A stretch of DNA of 64,000 nucleotides from Marinobacter sp. NP-4(2019) (GTDB lineage: Bacteria; Pseudomonadota; Gammaproteobacteria; Pseudomonadales; Oleiphilaceae), in the NCBI RefSeq assembly GCF_003994855.1, contig NZ_CP034142.1, positions 1,550,001-1,614,000 on the forward strand, written 5' to 3'. A program made the translations under genes and the position numbers. Under the pieces are notes generated by a model. That model was not told where the DNA came from. It did not search any database and saw only the letters and a list, made by a program, of their open reading frames with translations. This document shows, one piece after another, positions 8,339 through 15,933 of this stretch; within the stretch, counting starts at the first letter, position 1; each line of letters opens with the position of its first letter.

Positions 8339-9352
8339 ATGTCAGGACAGATAAAAACCGAGAACCGTGGTTACGATATCATCGGCGATATTCATGGGTG
8401 CGCCTACACGTTAATCCATCTGTTGGAGCAGATGGGCTACCGAAAAGTGAACGGTATCTACGAGCACCCGCGCCGTCAGGCTATTTTCATTGGTGACATT
8501 ATTGACCGGGGCCCGCGAATTCGTGAGGCATTGCATCTGGTGCGGGATATGGTGGATCACGGTTCTGCCCGTATCGTAATGGGAAACCATGAGTACAATG
8601 CCCTGGGTTATTGCACCCGTGCCCGGCCGGGAAGCGGCAAGCAATGGTTGCGGGAACACAACGCCCGCCACGATCGCCTGATCCGGGAAACCCTGGAGCA
8701 GTTTGAACCCTATCCCCATGAGTGGAACGAGTTCCTCGAATGGTTTTACACCATTCCCTTGTTTATAGAGGAAGAGGGGTTTCGGGTGGTGCACGCGTGC
8801 TGGGACGGTGAGTTGATCGAAAAGTTCAAGCACGCCCAGGGCGGTGCCTGCATCGATGAGGACTTTCTCCACGCTTCGTCTGCAATTGAGTCCTTTGCCG
8901 GCCAGGTGATGGATACCCTGTTGCGGGGAACCGACCTGCGGTTGCCGGAGGGCGTGAAGATTACCGGCAAGGATGGCTACGTGCGTGAGTTCTTCCGCAC
9001 TAAGTTCTGGGCTGATAATCCACAGACCTATGCCGATGTCGTCTTCCAGCCGGATCCGCTGCCACCGGAAGTGGCGTGCATGGAGCTATCTGATGACGAG
9101 CGTCGCCAATTGATTTCCTACCCGCTGAGTGAGCCTCCGGTATTTGTGGGCCATTACTGGATGGACGGCAGTCCCGCGCCACTGAAGTCTAATGTGGCCT
9201 GTATCGATTACAGTGCCGTTAAGTACGGCAAGTTGGTGGCCTATCGCATGGATGGCGAACGTACCCTGTCAAAAGACAAATTCGTCTGGGTGGATGTGGA
9301 CCGGCCGGAACAGCCGGACTACCCGACCAGCGAAGACAGCGTGGCGAGGTAG
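8339..9352 (+). CDS. Calcineurin-like metallophosphoesterase
   Basis: 337 residues from ATG 8339; a TTG at 8333 would give two more residues. The dinuclear-metal motifs are intact: GDIHG (residues 16-20), GDIIDRGP, GNHE, and later GHYW as the fourth metal-ligand block. These are the signatures of the PPP-type serine/threonine phosphatase and Ap4A-hydrolase superfamily. Substrate could be a dinucleoside polyphosphate, another small phosphoester or a phosphoprotein. It lies 2 bases downstream of nadK and 3 bases upstream of the rhomboid gene, so co-transcription is likely. Confidence 0.85.
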   Translation: MSGQIKTENRGYDIIGDIHGCAYTLIHLLEQMGYRKVNGIYEHPRRQAIFIGDIIDRGPRIREALHLVRDMVDHGSARIVMGNHEYNALGYCTRARPGSGKQWLREHNARHDRLIRETLEQFEPYPHEWNEFLEWFYTIPLFIEEEGFRVVHACWDGELIEKFKHAQGGACIDEDFLHASSAIESFAGQVMDTLLRGTDLRLPEGVKITGKDGYVREFFRTKFWADNPQTYADVVFQPDPLPPEVACMELSDDERRQLISYPLSEPPVFVGHYWMDGSPAPLKSNVACIDYSAVKYGKLVAYRMDGERTLSKDKFVWVDVDRPEQPDYPTSEDSVAR

Positions 9353-9355
9353 TTC

Positions 9356-10216
9356 GTGTATCGGGTCAAACAGATTGATACCAGTGTCAACCTGGCGGGG
9401 TTCAGTCGCTGGTTACGTGAGCAGGGGGTAGAGCACCGGATTACCGAAGAGGGTGAGTTTCAGGTGCTGTGGCTGGAAAACCCGGATCATGCCGAGCCAG
9501 TACTGAAGGCGCTGGAGCGTTTTCTGTCTGAGCCGGAGGTACGGAATGCCGTGAATGCCACAAGCCAGTCGTCGGTGTACCGTGGCGGGCGATGGCAGCC
9601 CTCCCCAAGCCATGCGCCGCTGGTGCTGGGTATTATTGTCTTCGCGTTATTGATGGCCTGGGTCACCGGGATGGGACGCAACCAGCTGTCCACGCTGTTG
9701 ATGATGGTTGACCCCCAGCAGTTTGACTGGAATACCCTGTCATCAAGGGTGTATGCCTTGCGGGAAACGTTGGCCAGCGGTCAGGTCTGGCGACTTATCT
9801 CACCCGATTTTCTGCATTTCAGCTGGACCCATATTATTTTCAACTCGGTCATGCTCTGGTTCCTGGGCAGCCAGATCGAGTGGTTTGACGGCAAGGCGAG
9901 GCTGGTAAGTCTGTTTGTTTTTACCAGTCTGGTGTCCAACGGACTTCAGTATTTCGTGTCCGGTCCTCTGTTTGGCGGCCTGTCTGGTGTGGTTTACGGC
10001 ATTCTCGGGTATTGCTGGCTAAGCCAGCGGCGAGTACCCAGGTTTCATTTTCCACCGGCACTTGTGACCTTCGCAGTAGTATGGATGGTCATTGGTTTTA
10101 CACCGTTACCGGAAGTGCTGGGGTTGGGACGTATGGCAAATGAGGCGCACCTTGGCGGTTTTATTGCCGGGATCGCCTTGGCGGTGATTCTGCCCGTGAG
10201 AGTGACAAGAACATAA
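9356..10216 (+). CDS. glpG: Rhomboid intramembrane serine protease, GlpG type
   Basis: 286 residues starting at GTG 9356 after GAGG. The N-terminal ~90 residues resemble the cytoplasmic NRho domain of GlpG. Then six hydrophobic segments follow with the catalytic dyad: Ser210 in GGLSGVVYG and His265 in NEAHLGGFIAG. Such enzymes cleave membrane proteins within or next to the bilayer. The stop codon touches a hairpin whose T-run is on the minus strand, so that hairpin mainly ends a minus-strand transcript. Third gene of the nadK run. Confidence 0.9.
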   Translation: MYRVKQIDTSVNLAGFSRWLREQGVEHRITEEGEFQVLWLENPDHAEPVLKALERFLSEPEVRNAVNATSQSSVYRGGRWQPSPSHAPLVLGIIVFALLMAWVTGMGRNQLSTLLMMVDPQQFDWNTLSSRVYALRETLASGQVWRLISPDFLHFSWTHIIFNSVMLWFLGSQIEWFDGKARLVSLFVFTSLVSNGLQYFVSGPLFGGLSGVVYGILGYCWLSQRRVPRFHFPPALVTFAVVWMVIGFTPLPEVLGLGRMANEAHLGGFIAGIALAVILPVRVTRT

Positions 10217-10240
10217 AAAAGCCCCGCCAAAAGGCGGGGC
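10215..10240 (-). terminator. Intrinsic terminator of the predicted sRNA
   Basis: Perfect 8-bp stem GCCCCGCC/GGCGGGGC with a 4-base loop (10221-10240). Six T residues follow on the minus strand (10220-10215). On the plus strand the stem is followed by GTTAAAA, not a T-run, so the terminator is oriented for minus-strand transcription. Confidence 0.85.
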
Positions 10241-10302
10241 GTTAAAAGAGCTTATAGCTCCTGATGAGAGAGACCAAATGAATACGACCTTCGTCATTTG
10301 GT
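10215..10302 (-). ncRNA. Predicted Fur-repressed small RNA (RyhB/PrrF-like in layout)
   Basis: Predicted RNA of about 88 nt starting near 10302 and ending in the T-run at 10220-10215. Seen in the sequence: a TTGACA/TATTAT promoter just upstream, a Fur box across it, then a 5' stem of 9 bp (ACCAAATGA with TCATTTGGT), a pyrimidine-rich single-stranded stretch (CTCTCTCATCAG), a small hairpin GAGCT-ATA-AGCTC, and a GCCCCGCC-TTTT-GGCGGGGC terminator stem followed by TTTTTT. This is the same arrangement and length as iron-responsive RyhB, which is made when Fur loses iron and represses iron-using proteins. No sequence homology to RyhB or PrrF is claimed. No minus-strand gene lies nearby that the promoter or terminator could otherwise serve. 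Confidence 0.72.
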
Positions 10303-10304
10303 GA

Positions 10305-10323
10305 GGTAATAATAATCATTATC
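10305..10323. promoter_or_regulatory. Fur box
   Basis: The 19-mer GGTAATAATAATCATTATC matches the classical Fur consensus GATAATGATAATCATTATC at 17 of 19 positions. It covers the -10 element and part of the spacer of the minus-strand promoter at 10309-10338, an ideal place for repression. It also lies 60 bases upstream of the plus-strand DUF1315 gene and might influence it. Confidence 0.82.
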
Positions 10324-10338
10324 ATTTGCGTCTGTCAA
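10309..10338 (-). promoter_or_regulatory. Promoter of the predicted sRNA
   Basis: Read on the minus strand: perfect -35 TTGACA (10338-10333), an 18-base spacer and -10 TATTAT (10314-10309, 5 of 6 matches). The start point would be the A at about 10302. The Fur box overlaps the -10. Confidence 0.75.
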
Positions 10339-10382
10339 CCCGTTGCAATTATTTTTAGCCGAAGCGTTTGCAGGAGAAGAAC

Positions 10383-10673
10383 ATGACATACGAAGAGCTG
10401 ATTGAGCGGCTGGATCCAACGGTTTACCAGAATCTGCGCCGCTCCATCGAACTGGGTAAATGGCCGGATGGCCGCCAACTGACGCCAGAGCAGCGAGAGA
10501 TCTGTCTGGAGGCGGTTATCTACTATGAAAACCTGCACAACATTCCCGAAACCGAGCGAGTCGGTTACCTGGATCGTGGGAGCAAGGCCGGAACCGCCTG
10601 TGACCCGTCAGTGAAGCAGGCGTCCGGCTCTGCCGATGTGGACCCGTCGCAGTTTGTCGAGGTCAAGTCTTGA
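10383..10673 (+). CDS. DUF1315 (YeaC-like) small protein
   Basis: 96 residues from ATG 10383, which follows AGGAGA. The sequence (TYEELIERLDPTVYQNLRR, then GRQLTPEQREICLEAVIYYE) matches the small YeaC-like DUF1315 family of gammaproteobacteria, for which no function is established to my knowledge. It is predicted cytoplasmic and mostly helical, with a less conserved C-terminal tail. Its last codons overlap the TTG start of the next gene by 4 bases, implying translational coupling. A Fur box lies about 60 bp upstream. Confidence 0.85.
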   Translation: MTYEELIERLDPTVYQNLRRSIELGKWPDGRQLTPEQREICLEAVIYYENLHNIPETERVGYLDRGSKAGTACDPSVKQASGSADVDPSQFVEVKS

Positions 10674-11512
10674 GCGCATTGGTGGATGTCAGTGGCCGGC
10701 TCCGAAAAATGCCGGCAGAAGCCGGTCAGCCGGTCGACTACGTGATTCAGGTCGGAGACACCCGGGTTCCCCTTAACGACATGATCGGATACCCGGTTCA
10801 GATAGACTATGACGGCGTGATCCGTTGTATTCACTGTGACCGCGTCACCAAAAAGAGTTTCGGCCAGGGCCACTGCTACCCGTGTTTCCGTAAGCTTGCG
10901 GCTTGCGATAGCTGCATCATGAGTCCGGAGAAATGCCATTATCATAAGGGCACCTGTCGCGAGCCTGAGTGGGGGGAAAGCCACTGTATGGTGGAGCACG
11001 TAGTGTACCTGGCAAATTCCTCGGGCCTGAAAGTCGGGATTACCAGAGCTTCCCAGGTGCCGACGCGGTGGATCGATCAGGGCGCGGTTGAGGCGATCCC
11101 CATGGTCCGTGTTGCCACCCGACAGCTGGCGGGATTTGTCGAGGTTGCCTGCAAGCAACACGTGGCGGACCGAACCAACTGGCGGGCCATGCTCAAAGGT
11201 GATGTGCCCGAGATAGACCTGGTTGCCGAGCGAGAGCGGCTACTGGAATTGATCGCCGACGATCTGGAACAGCTGAAAGCGGCCCACGGAGACGATGCGT
11301 TGCGGGTGGTGGATGAGCAGGGACTGGGGCTCAGTTATCCGGTCCAGGTCTGGCCGCAGAAAGTCAAAACCCATAATCTGGACAAGGAACCTTCGGTGGA
11401 AGGTACACTTCAGGGGATCAAGGGGCAGTACCTGATACTCGATACCGGGGTGATCAATATTCGTAAATACACCGGTTATGATGTTCGCTTCCGGTTATTT
11501 CCCAAGGCCTGA
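10670..11512 (+). CDS. DUF2797 zinc-ribbon-like protein
   Basis: 280 residues starting at TTG 10670, preceded by GAGG at 7 bases; the start overlaps the DUF1315 stop. Residues ~45-110 carry many cysteines and histidines (CIHCDR, HCYPCF, CDSCIM, CHYH, GTC, HCM), which look like one or more zinc sites. The following VYLANSSGLKVGITR segment resembles a GIY-YIG-like strand pattern but I do not see a full nuclease signature. The family is widespread and of unknown function. The remainder is mixed alpha/beta without signal peptide. Confidence 0.8.
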   Translation: MSALVDVSGRLRKMPAEAGQPVDYVIQVGDTRVPLNDMIGYPVQIDYDGVIRCIHCDRVTKKSFGQGHCYPCFRKLAACDSCIMSPEKCHYHKGTCREPEWGESHCMVEHVVYLANSSGLKVGITRASQVPTRWIDQGAVEAIPMVRVATRQLAGFVEVACKQHVADRTNWRAMLKGDVPEIDLVAERERLLELIADDLEQLKAAHGDDALRVVDEQGLGLSYPVQVWPQKVKTHNLDKEPSVEGTLQGIKGQYLILDTGVINIRKYTGYDVRFRLFPKA

Positions 11513-11584
11513 GTCCGTCCGAGAGCCACATTGCAGCGGCACCTTCTACCCGTGCCGAACGAAACGAATTTCTGGAGACAACCC

Positions 11585-14227
11585 ATGCGTACCAACCAGC
11601 CACAGACTATTTACCTGAAAGATTACCGTGTACCGGCTTTTCTGGTAGACCACGTTGATCTCAGGTTCGAGCTGTATGAAGACGGTGCCCGCGTCCACAG
11701 CACGTTATCCATGCGGAGGAATCCGGAGTGGGGCGACAACCGGGGGGCTCTGGAACTGGATGGTGACAGCCTGAAACTGGAATCCGTGGCTCTGGATGGT
11801 GCCGTCCTGGAGGCCGGTCGGTACGAGGATCTCGGTGACAGGCTGGTGGTCTCGGATGTGCCCGATGCCTTCGAGCTACAGGTGGTCACCTGGATTGAGC
11901 CCCAGAACAACACCCGTCTTGAGGGGCTGTACAAGTCATCGGGAATGTTTTGCACTCAGTGTGAGGCGGAGGGTTTCCGCTGTATCACGTTCTTCCCGGA
12001 CCGACCCGATGTAATGTCGCGTTTCCGCACGCGGATAGAGGCAGACAAGTCGACTTACCCTATCCTGCTGTCCAACGGCAACGATATTGAGCGGGGCAAC
12101 CTGGCGGACGGCCGGCACTTTGTTACCTGGGAAGACCCGTTCCCGAAACCCTGTTACCTGTTTGCACTGGTGGCTGGAGATCTGGTGGAAAAGCGGGATA
12201 CTTTCACCACCCTGTCAGGCCGCGATATTAATCTGCGGATGTACGTGGAGCCACGCAACTCGGAGAAGTGCGAGCACGCAATGGACTCCCTCAAGCGCTC
12301 CATGCGCTGGGATGAAGAGGTCTACGGCCGGGAATATGACCTGGATATCTTCATGATCGTCGCCGTGGATGACTTCAACATGGGGGCGATGGAGAACAAG
12401 GGGCTGAACATCTTCAACTCCTCCTGCGTCCTGGCCAGCCAGGACACTGCCACCGACTTGGCGTTCCAGCGCATCGAAGCGATTGTCGCCCATGAGTATT
12501 TTCATAACTGGTCCGGCAACCGCGTCACCTGTCGCGACTGGTTCCAGCTCAGCCTGAAGGAGGGCTTTACGGTCTTCCGGGATTCGCAGTTTTCCTCCGA
12601 CATGGGCTCGCCCACGGTCAAGCGTATCGAAGACGTGACCCTGCTGAGAACGTCACAGTTCGCCGAAGATGGCGGCCCCATGGCGCACCCGGTGCGCCCG
12701 TCGTCGTACATGGAGATTTCCAACTTCTATACCCTGACGATTTATGAAAAAGGGGCGGAAGTGGTGCGGATGATCCACACCCTGCTGGGGCCCGAGTTGT
12801 TCCGCAAGGGCAGTGATCTCTATTTCGAGCGTCATGATGGTCAGGCCGTCACCACTGATGATTTTGTCAAAGCCATGGAAGACGCCAGTGGCCGTGATCT
12901 CTCACAGTTCCGTCTATGGTACGAACAGGCAGGTACTCCGGTGCTCAACGTCCGTGACAGTTACGATGAGCAGGCGGGCATTTATCGCCTGACTGTTGAG
13001 CAGACCATTCCTGACACGCCCGGGCAGCAGGACAAGCAGCCCCAGCATATCCCCTTTGCACTGGGCCTGCTTGATAGCGCAGGAAACGATATTCCGCTCA
13101 AGTTGGCTGATGGTGACGATGATGCCCCGACCCAGCGTGTGTTGGAGTTGACGGAGGCGAGCCACATATTCGAGTTCAATGAGGTCCCGGAGCAACCGGT
13201 TCCTTCGTTGTTGCGACAATTCTCTGCCCCTGTACGTGTGATATATCCGTGGACCAGGGAGCAGTTGCAGTTCCTGATGAGCCACGATTCCGACGGTTTC
13301 AACCGTTGGGATGCGGGCCAGCGGTTGGCGGTGGACGTGATTTCTTCGCTGGTAAGCGCACCGGATGATGCCGAGATTGAACCACGGCTGGTGGCTGCCT
13401 ATCGCCATCTGTTGTCGGATACCGCTCTGGATCAGGCCCTGGTGGCCAAGATGCTGCAGTTGCCGTCGGAGGCCTACCTGATTGAATTGGCTGACAGCCC
13501 GGATGTGCAGGCAATTCACCGGGCACGGGAAAGGGTGCTCTCGCATCTCGCGGTTTCCCTCAGGGAAGATCTGTTGGCGTGCTATCAGCGTAATGCTGTA
13601 GTGGGAACTTATGAGCTGACCCCGGAAGCCATCGCCGGTCGTAGCCTGCGGAATACAGCCCTGGCCTGGCTGCTCCACATTGATGATGAAGAAGGCCGGG
13701 ACCTGGCCGTACGTCAGTTCCGGGAAGCGGATAACATGACCGATCGCCTGGGTGCGCTGCGGGCCCTGGTGAACTCCGGTTTTGTGGCGGACCGTGAACA
13801 GGCACTGGAGACGTTTTACCGGCAGTTCTCCGGTGACCCGCAGGTGGTCGAGCAATGGTTCTCGGTGCAGTCTTCAAGTCCATCAACCGGAAGCCTTGAC
13901 CAGATCCGGCAGTTGATGTCGCACGAGGCGTTCGACTGGAAAAACCCCAACAAAGTGCGTGCGGTTATCGGCGTGTTTGCCGGTCAGAACCTGGCGGCGT
14001 TCCACGCAGCGGACGGTTCCGGGTATCGCTTCCTGGCGGATCAGGTGTCACGGCTGGATGACAGTAATCCGCAGATTGCGGCACGCCTGGTGACACCGCT
14101 GACCCGGTGGAAGAAGTTTGCACCGGTACACGGTGATCAGATGAAGGTCGCGCTTGAGCAGATTCGTGACAAGGAAGGTCTGTCACGGGACGTATACGAA
14201 GTAGTGCATAAGAGCTTGGCGGGCTGA
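11585..14227 (+). CDS. pepN: Aminopeptidase N
   Basis: 880 residues from ATG 11585, preceded by GGAGACAACCC; an in-frame TTG at 11531 is less likely. M1-family metalloprotease close in size to E. coli PepN (870). The substrate-anchoring motif GAMEN lies at about residue 262. Zinc ligands are HEYFH (His303, Glu304, His307) and Glu326 in LKEGFT, with exactly 18 residues between. It releases N-terminal amino acids from peptides in the cytoplasm. It is followed by a 140-bp gap and then an exported-protein cluster, so it probably ends its own transcript. Confidence 0.97.
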   Translation: MRTNQPQTIYLKDYRVPAFLVDHVDLRFELYEDGARVHSTLSMRRNPEWGDNRGALELDGDSLKLESVALDGAVLEAGRYEDLGDRLVVSDVPDAFELQVVTWIEPQNNTRLEGLYKSSGMFCTQCEAEGFRCITFFPDRPDVMSRFRTRIEADKSTYPILLSNGNDIERGNLADGRHFVTWEDPFPKPCYLFALVAGDLVEKRDTFTTLSGRDINLRMYVEPRNSEKCEHAMDSLKRSMRWDEEVYGREYDLDIFMIVAVDDFNMGAMENKGLNIFNSSCVLASQDTATDLAFQRIEAIVAHEYFHNWSGNRVTCRDWFQLSLKEGFTVFRDSQFSSDMGSPTVKRIEDVTLLRTSQFAEDGGPMAHPVRPSSYMEISNFYTLTIYEKGAEVVRMIHTLLGPELFRKGSDLYFERHDGQAVTTDDFVKAMEDASGRDLSQFRLWYEQAGTPVLNVRDSYDEQAGIYRLTVEQTIPDTPGQQDKQPQHIPFALGLLDSAGNDIPLKLADGDDDAPTQRVLELTEASHIFEFNEVPEQPVPSLLRQFSAPVRVIYPWTREQLQFLMSHDSDGFNRWDAGQRLAVDVISSLVSAPDDAEIEPRLVAAYRHLLSDTALDQALVAKMLQLPSEAYLIELADSPDVQAIHRARERVLSHLAVSLREDLLACYQRNAVVGTYELTPEAIAGRSLRNTALAWLLHIDDEEGRDLAVRQFREADNMTDRLGALRALVNSGFVADREQALETFYRQFSGDPQVVEQWFSVQSSSPSTGSLDQIRQLMSHEAFDWKNPNKVRAVIGVFAGQNLAAFHAADGSGYRFLADQVSRLDDSNPQIAARLVTPLTRWKKFAPVHGDQMKVALEQIRDKEGLSRDVYEVVHKSLAG

Positions 14228-14265
14228 GAGGGGGACTCGAGTACCAAAATCGCACTTTCGGTCGA

Positions 14266-14289
14266 TAGACAATATTGGCCAATCGTCTA
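14266..14289. promoter_or_regulatory. Palindromic element upstream of the DUF1329 gene
   Basis: Perfect palindrome ATTGGCCAAT (14274-14283) flanked by the inverted pair TAGAC (14266-14270) and GTCTA (14285-14289). A weak promoter could overlap (TAGACA, 16 bases, TAATCT). It could be an operator for the DUF1329-YCF48-RND cluster. Function is inferred only from the symmetry and position. Confidence 0.35.
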
Positions 14290-14330
14290 ATCTGTGTTGA
14301 ATCGTCGATAAACCATGAAACGACAATAAA

Positions 14331-14348
14331 AAGCCCTCTCAAGGGCTT
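14331..14348. terminator. Hairpin between pepN and the DUF1329 gene
   Basis: Seven-bp stem AAGCCCT/AGGGCTT with loop CTCA. On the minus strand it is followed by TTTTTATTG; on plus only TTCC follows. It may end pepN read-through weakly or act as a leader hairpin for the DUF1329 gene 22 bases downstream. Confidence 0.45.
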
Positions 14349-14370
14349 CCAGACGGAAGTAAGGTTTCAA

Positions 14371-15759
14371 ATGATTTATAACAAGAATTTTTTCCTGGGC
14401 AGCATGCTTGCGCTTTCGGTGGCTTCTGTGCCGGCCGTGGCCGCTGTTTCATCCAGTGAGGCCGCCCGGCTGGGGCAGGATCTGACGCCATTTGGTTCCG
14501 TCAAGGCGGGTAATGAGGCAGGCACCATTCCTGCCTGGAGCGGTGGCCTGACAACGCCGCCGGAAGGCTATGAAGGCAGTGGGCAGCACCACATCAATCC
14601 GTTTCCGGATGACGAGGTGCTATTCACCATCAACGCCTCCAACATGGATCAGTACAGCGAGCACCTTACCGACGGCGTGAAGGCGATGCTGGAAGCCTAC
14701 CCCTCAACGTTTCGGATTCCGGTTTACAAGACTCGACGTAGTCATGCTGTTCCTGACTGGGTGGCCGAGAACACCAGGGAAAATGCGGTAAATGCGGAGA
14801 TAGTCGGTGAGGGCGAAGGTCTCGATGGCGCGTATGGCGGCTATCCCTTCCCCATATTGCATGGCAATAACGAGGAGAAGGCCTGGCAGGCGATCTGGAA
14901 TCACCTGACCCGGTGGCGTGGCATCAGCGTTACCCGGCGCTCCAGTGAAGTGGCAGTCCAGACGGACGGCGATTATTCCCTCGTTACATCCCAGCAGGAA
15001 GCCTTCTTTAATTTTTACAACCCGGAAGGCGGTGAAGAAGACCTGGACAACGTGATCTTCTACTACCTCTCATTTACCCAGTCGCCGCCCCGTCTTGCCG
15101 GGGGGGCGATCCTGATCCACGAAACCCTGAATCAGATTATCAATCCGCGCAATGGTTGGGGCTACAACGCCGGCCAGCGTCGTGTCCGACGGGCTCCGAA
15201 CCTGGGCTACGATTCCCCGATTGCCGCGGCTGACAACCTTCGGACAGCCGACGATACTGACATCTTCAACGGTGCCCTGGATCGATATAACTGGAACTAC
15301 GAAGGCATGCGGGAAATCTACATTCCCTACAACAATTACCGCATTGGTGAAAAGGGCACGCCGTATTCCGAAATCCTTGGTGTTTCCCACCTTAATCCGG
15401 ACCTTACCCGCTGGGAGCTACACCGTGTTCATGTCGTGGAAGCCAACCTGAAGGAGGGTGAGCGCCACATATACGCCAAGCGTCGTTTCTATATTGATGA
15501 AGACAGCTGGAACATCGTTCTGGTGGATCAGTACGACGGCCGCGGAGAGCTCTGGCGTGTCACTATGGGCCTTCCCAAGAACTATTATGAGCTTCCGGGC
15601 GTGTGGACTGTGTTGGACGTCTATCACGACCTTCAGGCGCGTCGTTACCACGTGTTGGGTCTGGATACCGAAGAACCGAATACCCGGACTTTTTCGGACG
15701 ATATCCCCAACAGGCGTTACTTTTCTCCGGCGTCGTTGCGTCGCCGGAGTGTACGCTGA
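14371..15759 (+). CDS. DUF1329 exported protein
   Basis: 462 residues from ATG 14371 (MIYNKNFF) after AAGG; the open frame extends upstream to 14275 but without signal-peptide features. The first ~24 residues are a signal peptide (ALSVASVPAVAA), so the protein is periplasmic or outer-membrane associated. The mature start EAARLGQDLTPFGSVKAGN is the recognisable opening of DUF1329. The family is usually encoded with DUF1302, a YCF48-like protein and an RND/MMPL exporter; here the latter two follow directly. A role in moving hydrophobic molecules across the envelope is inferred from that context. Confidence 0.85.
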   Translation: MIYNKNFFLGSMLALSVASVPAVAAVSSSEAARLGQDLTPFGSVKAGNEAGTIPAWSGGLTTPPEGYEGSGQHHINPFPDDEVLFTINASNMDQYSEHLTDGVKAMLEAYPSTFRIPVYKTRRSHAVPDWVAENTRENAVNAEIVGEGEGLDGAYGGYPFPILHGNNEEKAWQAIWNHLTRWRGISVTRRSSEVAVQTDGDYSLVTSQQEAFFNFYNPEGGEEDLDNVIFYYLSFTQSPPRLAGGAILIHETLNQIINPRNGWGYNAGQRRVRRAPNLGYDSPIAAADNLRTADDTDIFNGALDRYNWNYEGMREIYIPYNNYRIGEKGTPYSEILGVSHLNPDLTRWELHRVHVVEANLKEGERHIYAKRRFYIDEDSWNIVLVDQYDGRGELWRVTMGLPKNYYELPGVWTVLDVYHDLQARRYHVLGLDTEEPNTRTFSDDIPNRRYFSPASLRRRSVR

Positions 15760-15810
15760 GGACTTGCGTCCCCGGAGATCATCGTCTTCGCCTTTTCAGT
15801 TGGCGAATCC

Positions 15811-15842
15811 ACGTACCGGTAACCGCAAGGTTGCCGGTACGT
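15811..15842 (+). terminator. Hairpin after the DUF1329 gene
   Basis: A 14-bp stem with one mismatch (ACGTACCGGTAACC with GGTTGCCGGTACGT) and loop GCAA. Only a short TTTA follows, so it is more likely a partial attenuator or 3' stabiliser between DUF1329 and the YCF48-like gene than a full terminator. Confidence 0.5.
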
Positions 15843-15872
15843 TTATGGCATACGGCTGGTATGCGGCACGTT

Positions 15873-15920
15873 AGAGACACAGTTTAAATAACATACAGAG
15901 ACACAGTTTAAACAACACAA
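15873..15920. repeat. Two tandem 24-bp repeats in the leader of the YCF48-like gene
   Basis: The unit AGAGACACAGTTTAAATAAC (first 20 bases) occurs at 15873 and again at 15897 with one change in the core (TAAATAACA versus TAAACAACA). The copies are contiguous with a 24-bp period and end 13 bp before the next start codon. Confidence 0.8.
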
Positions 15921-15933
15921 ATAGGCAATCTGA

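Noticed and set aside
10215..10240. The hairpin after the rhomboid gene as an ordinary terminator for that gene.
   Set aside because: The T-run is on the minus strand only, so it fits the predicted minus-strand sRNA; a weak role for the plus transcript remains possible.
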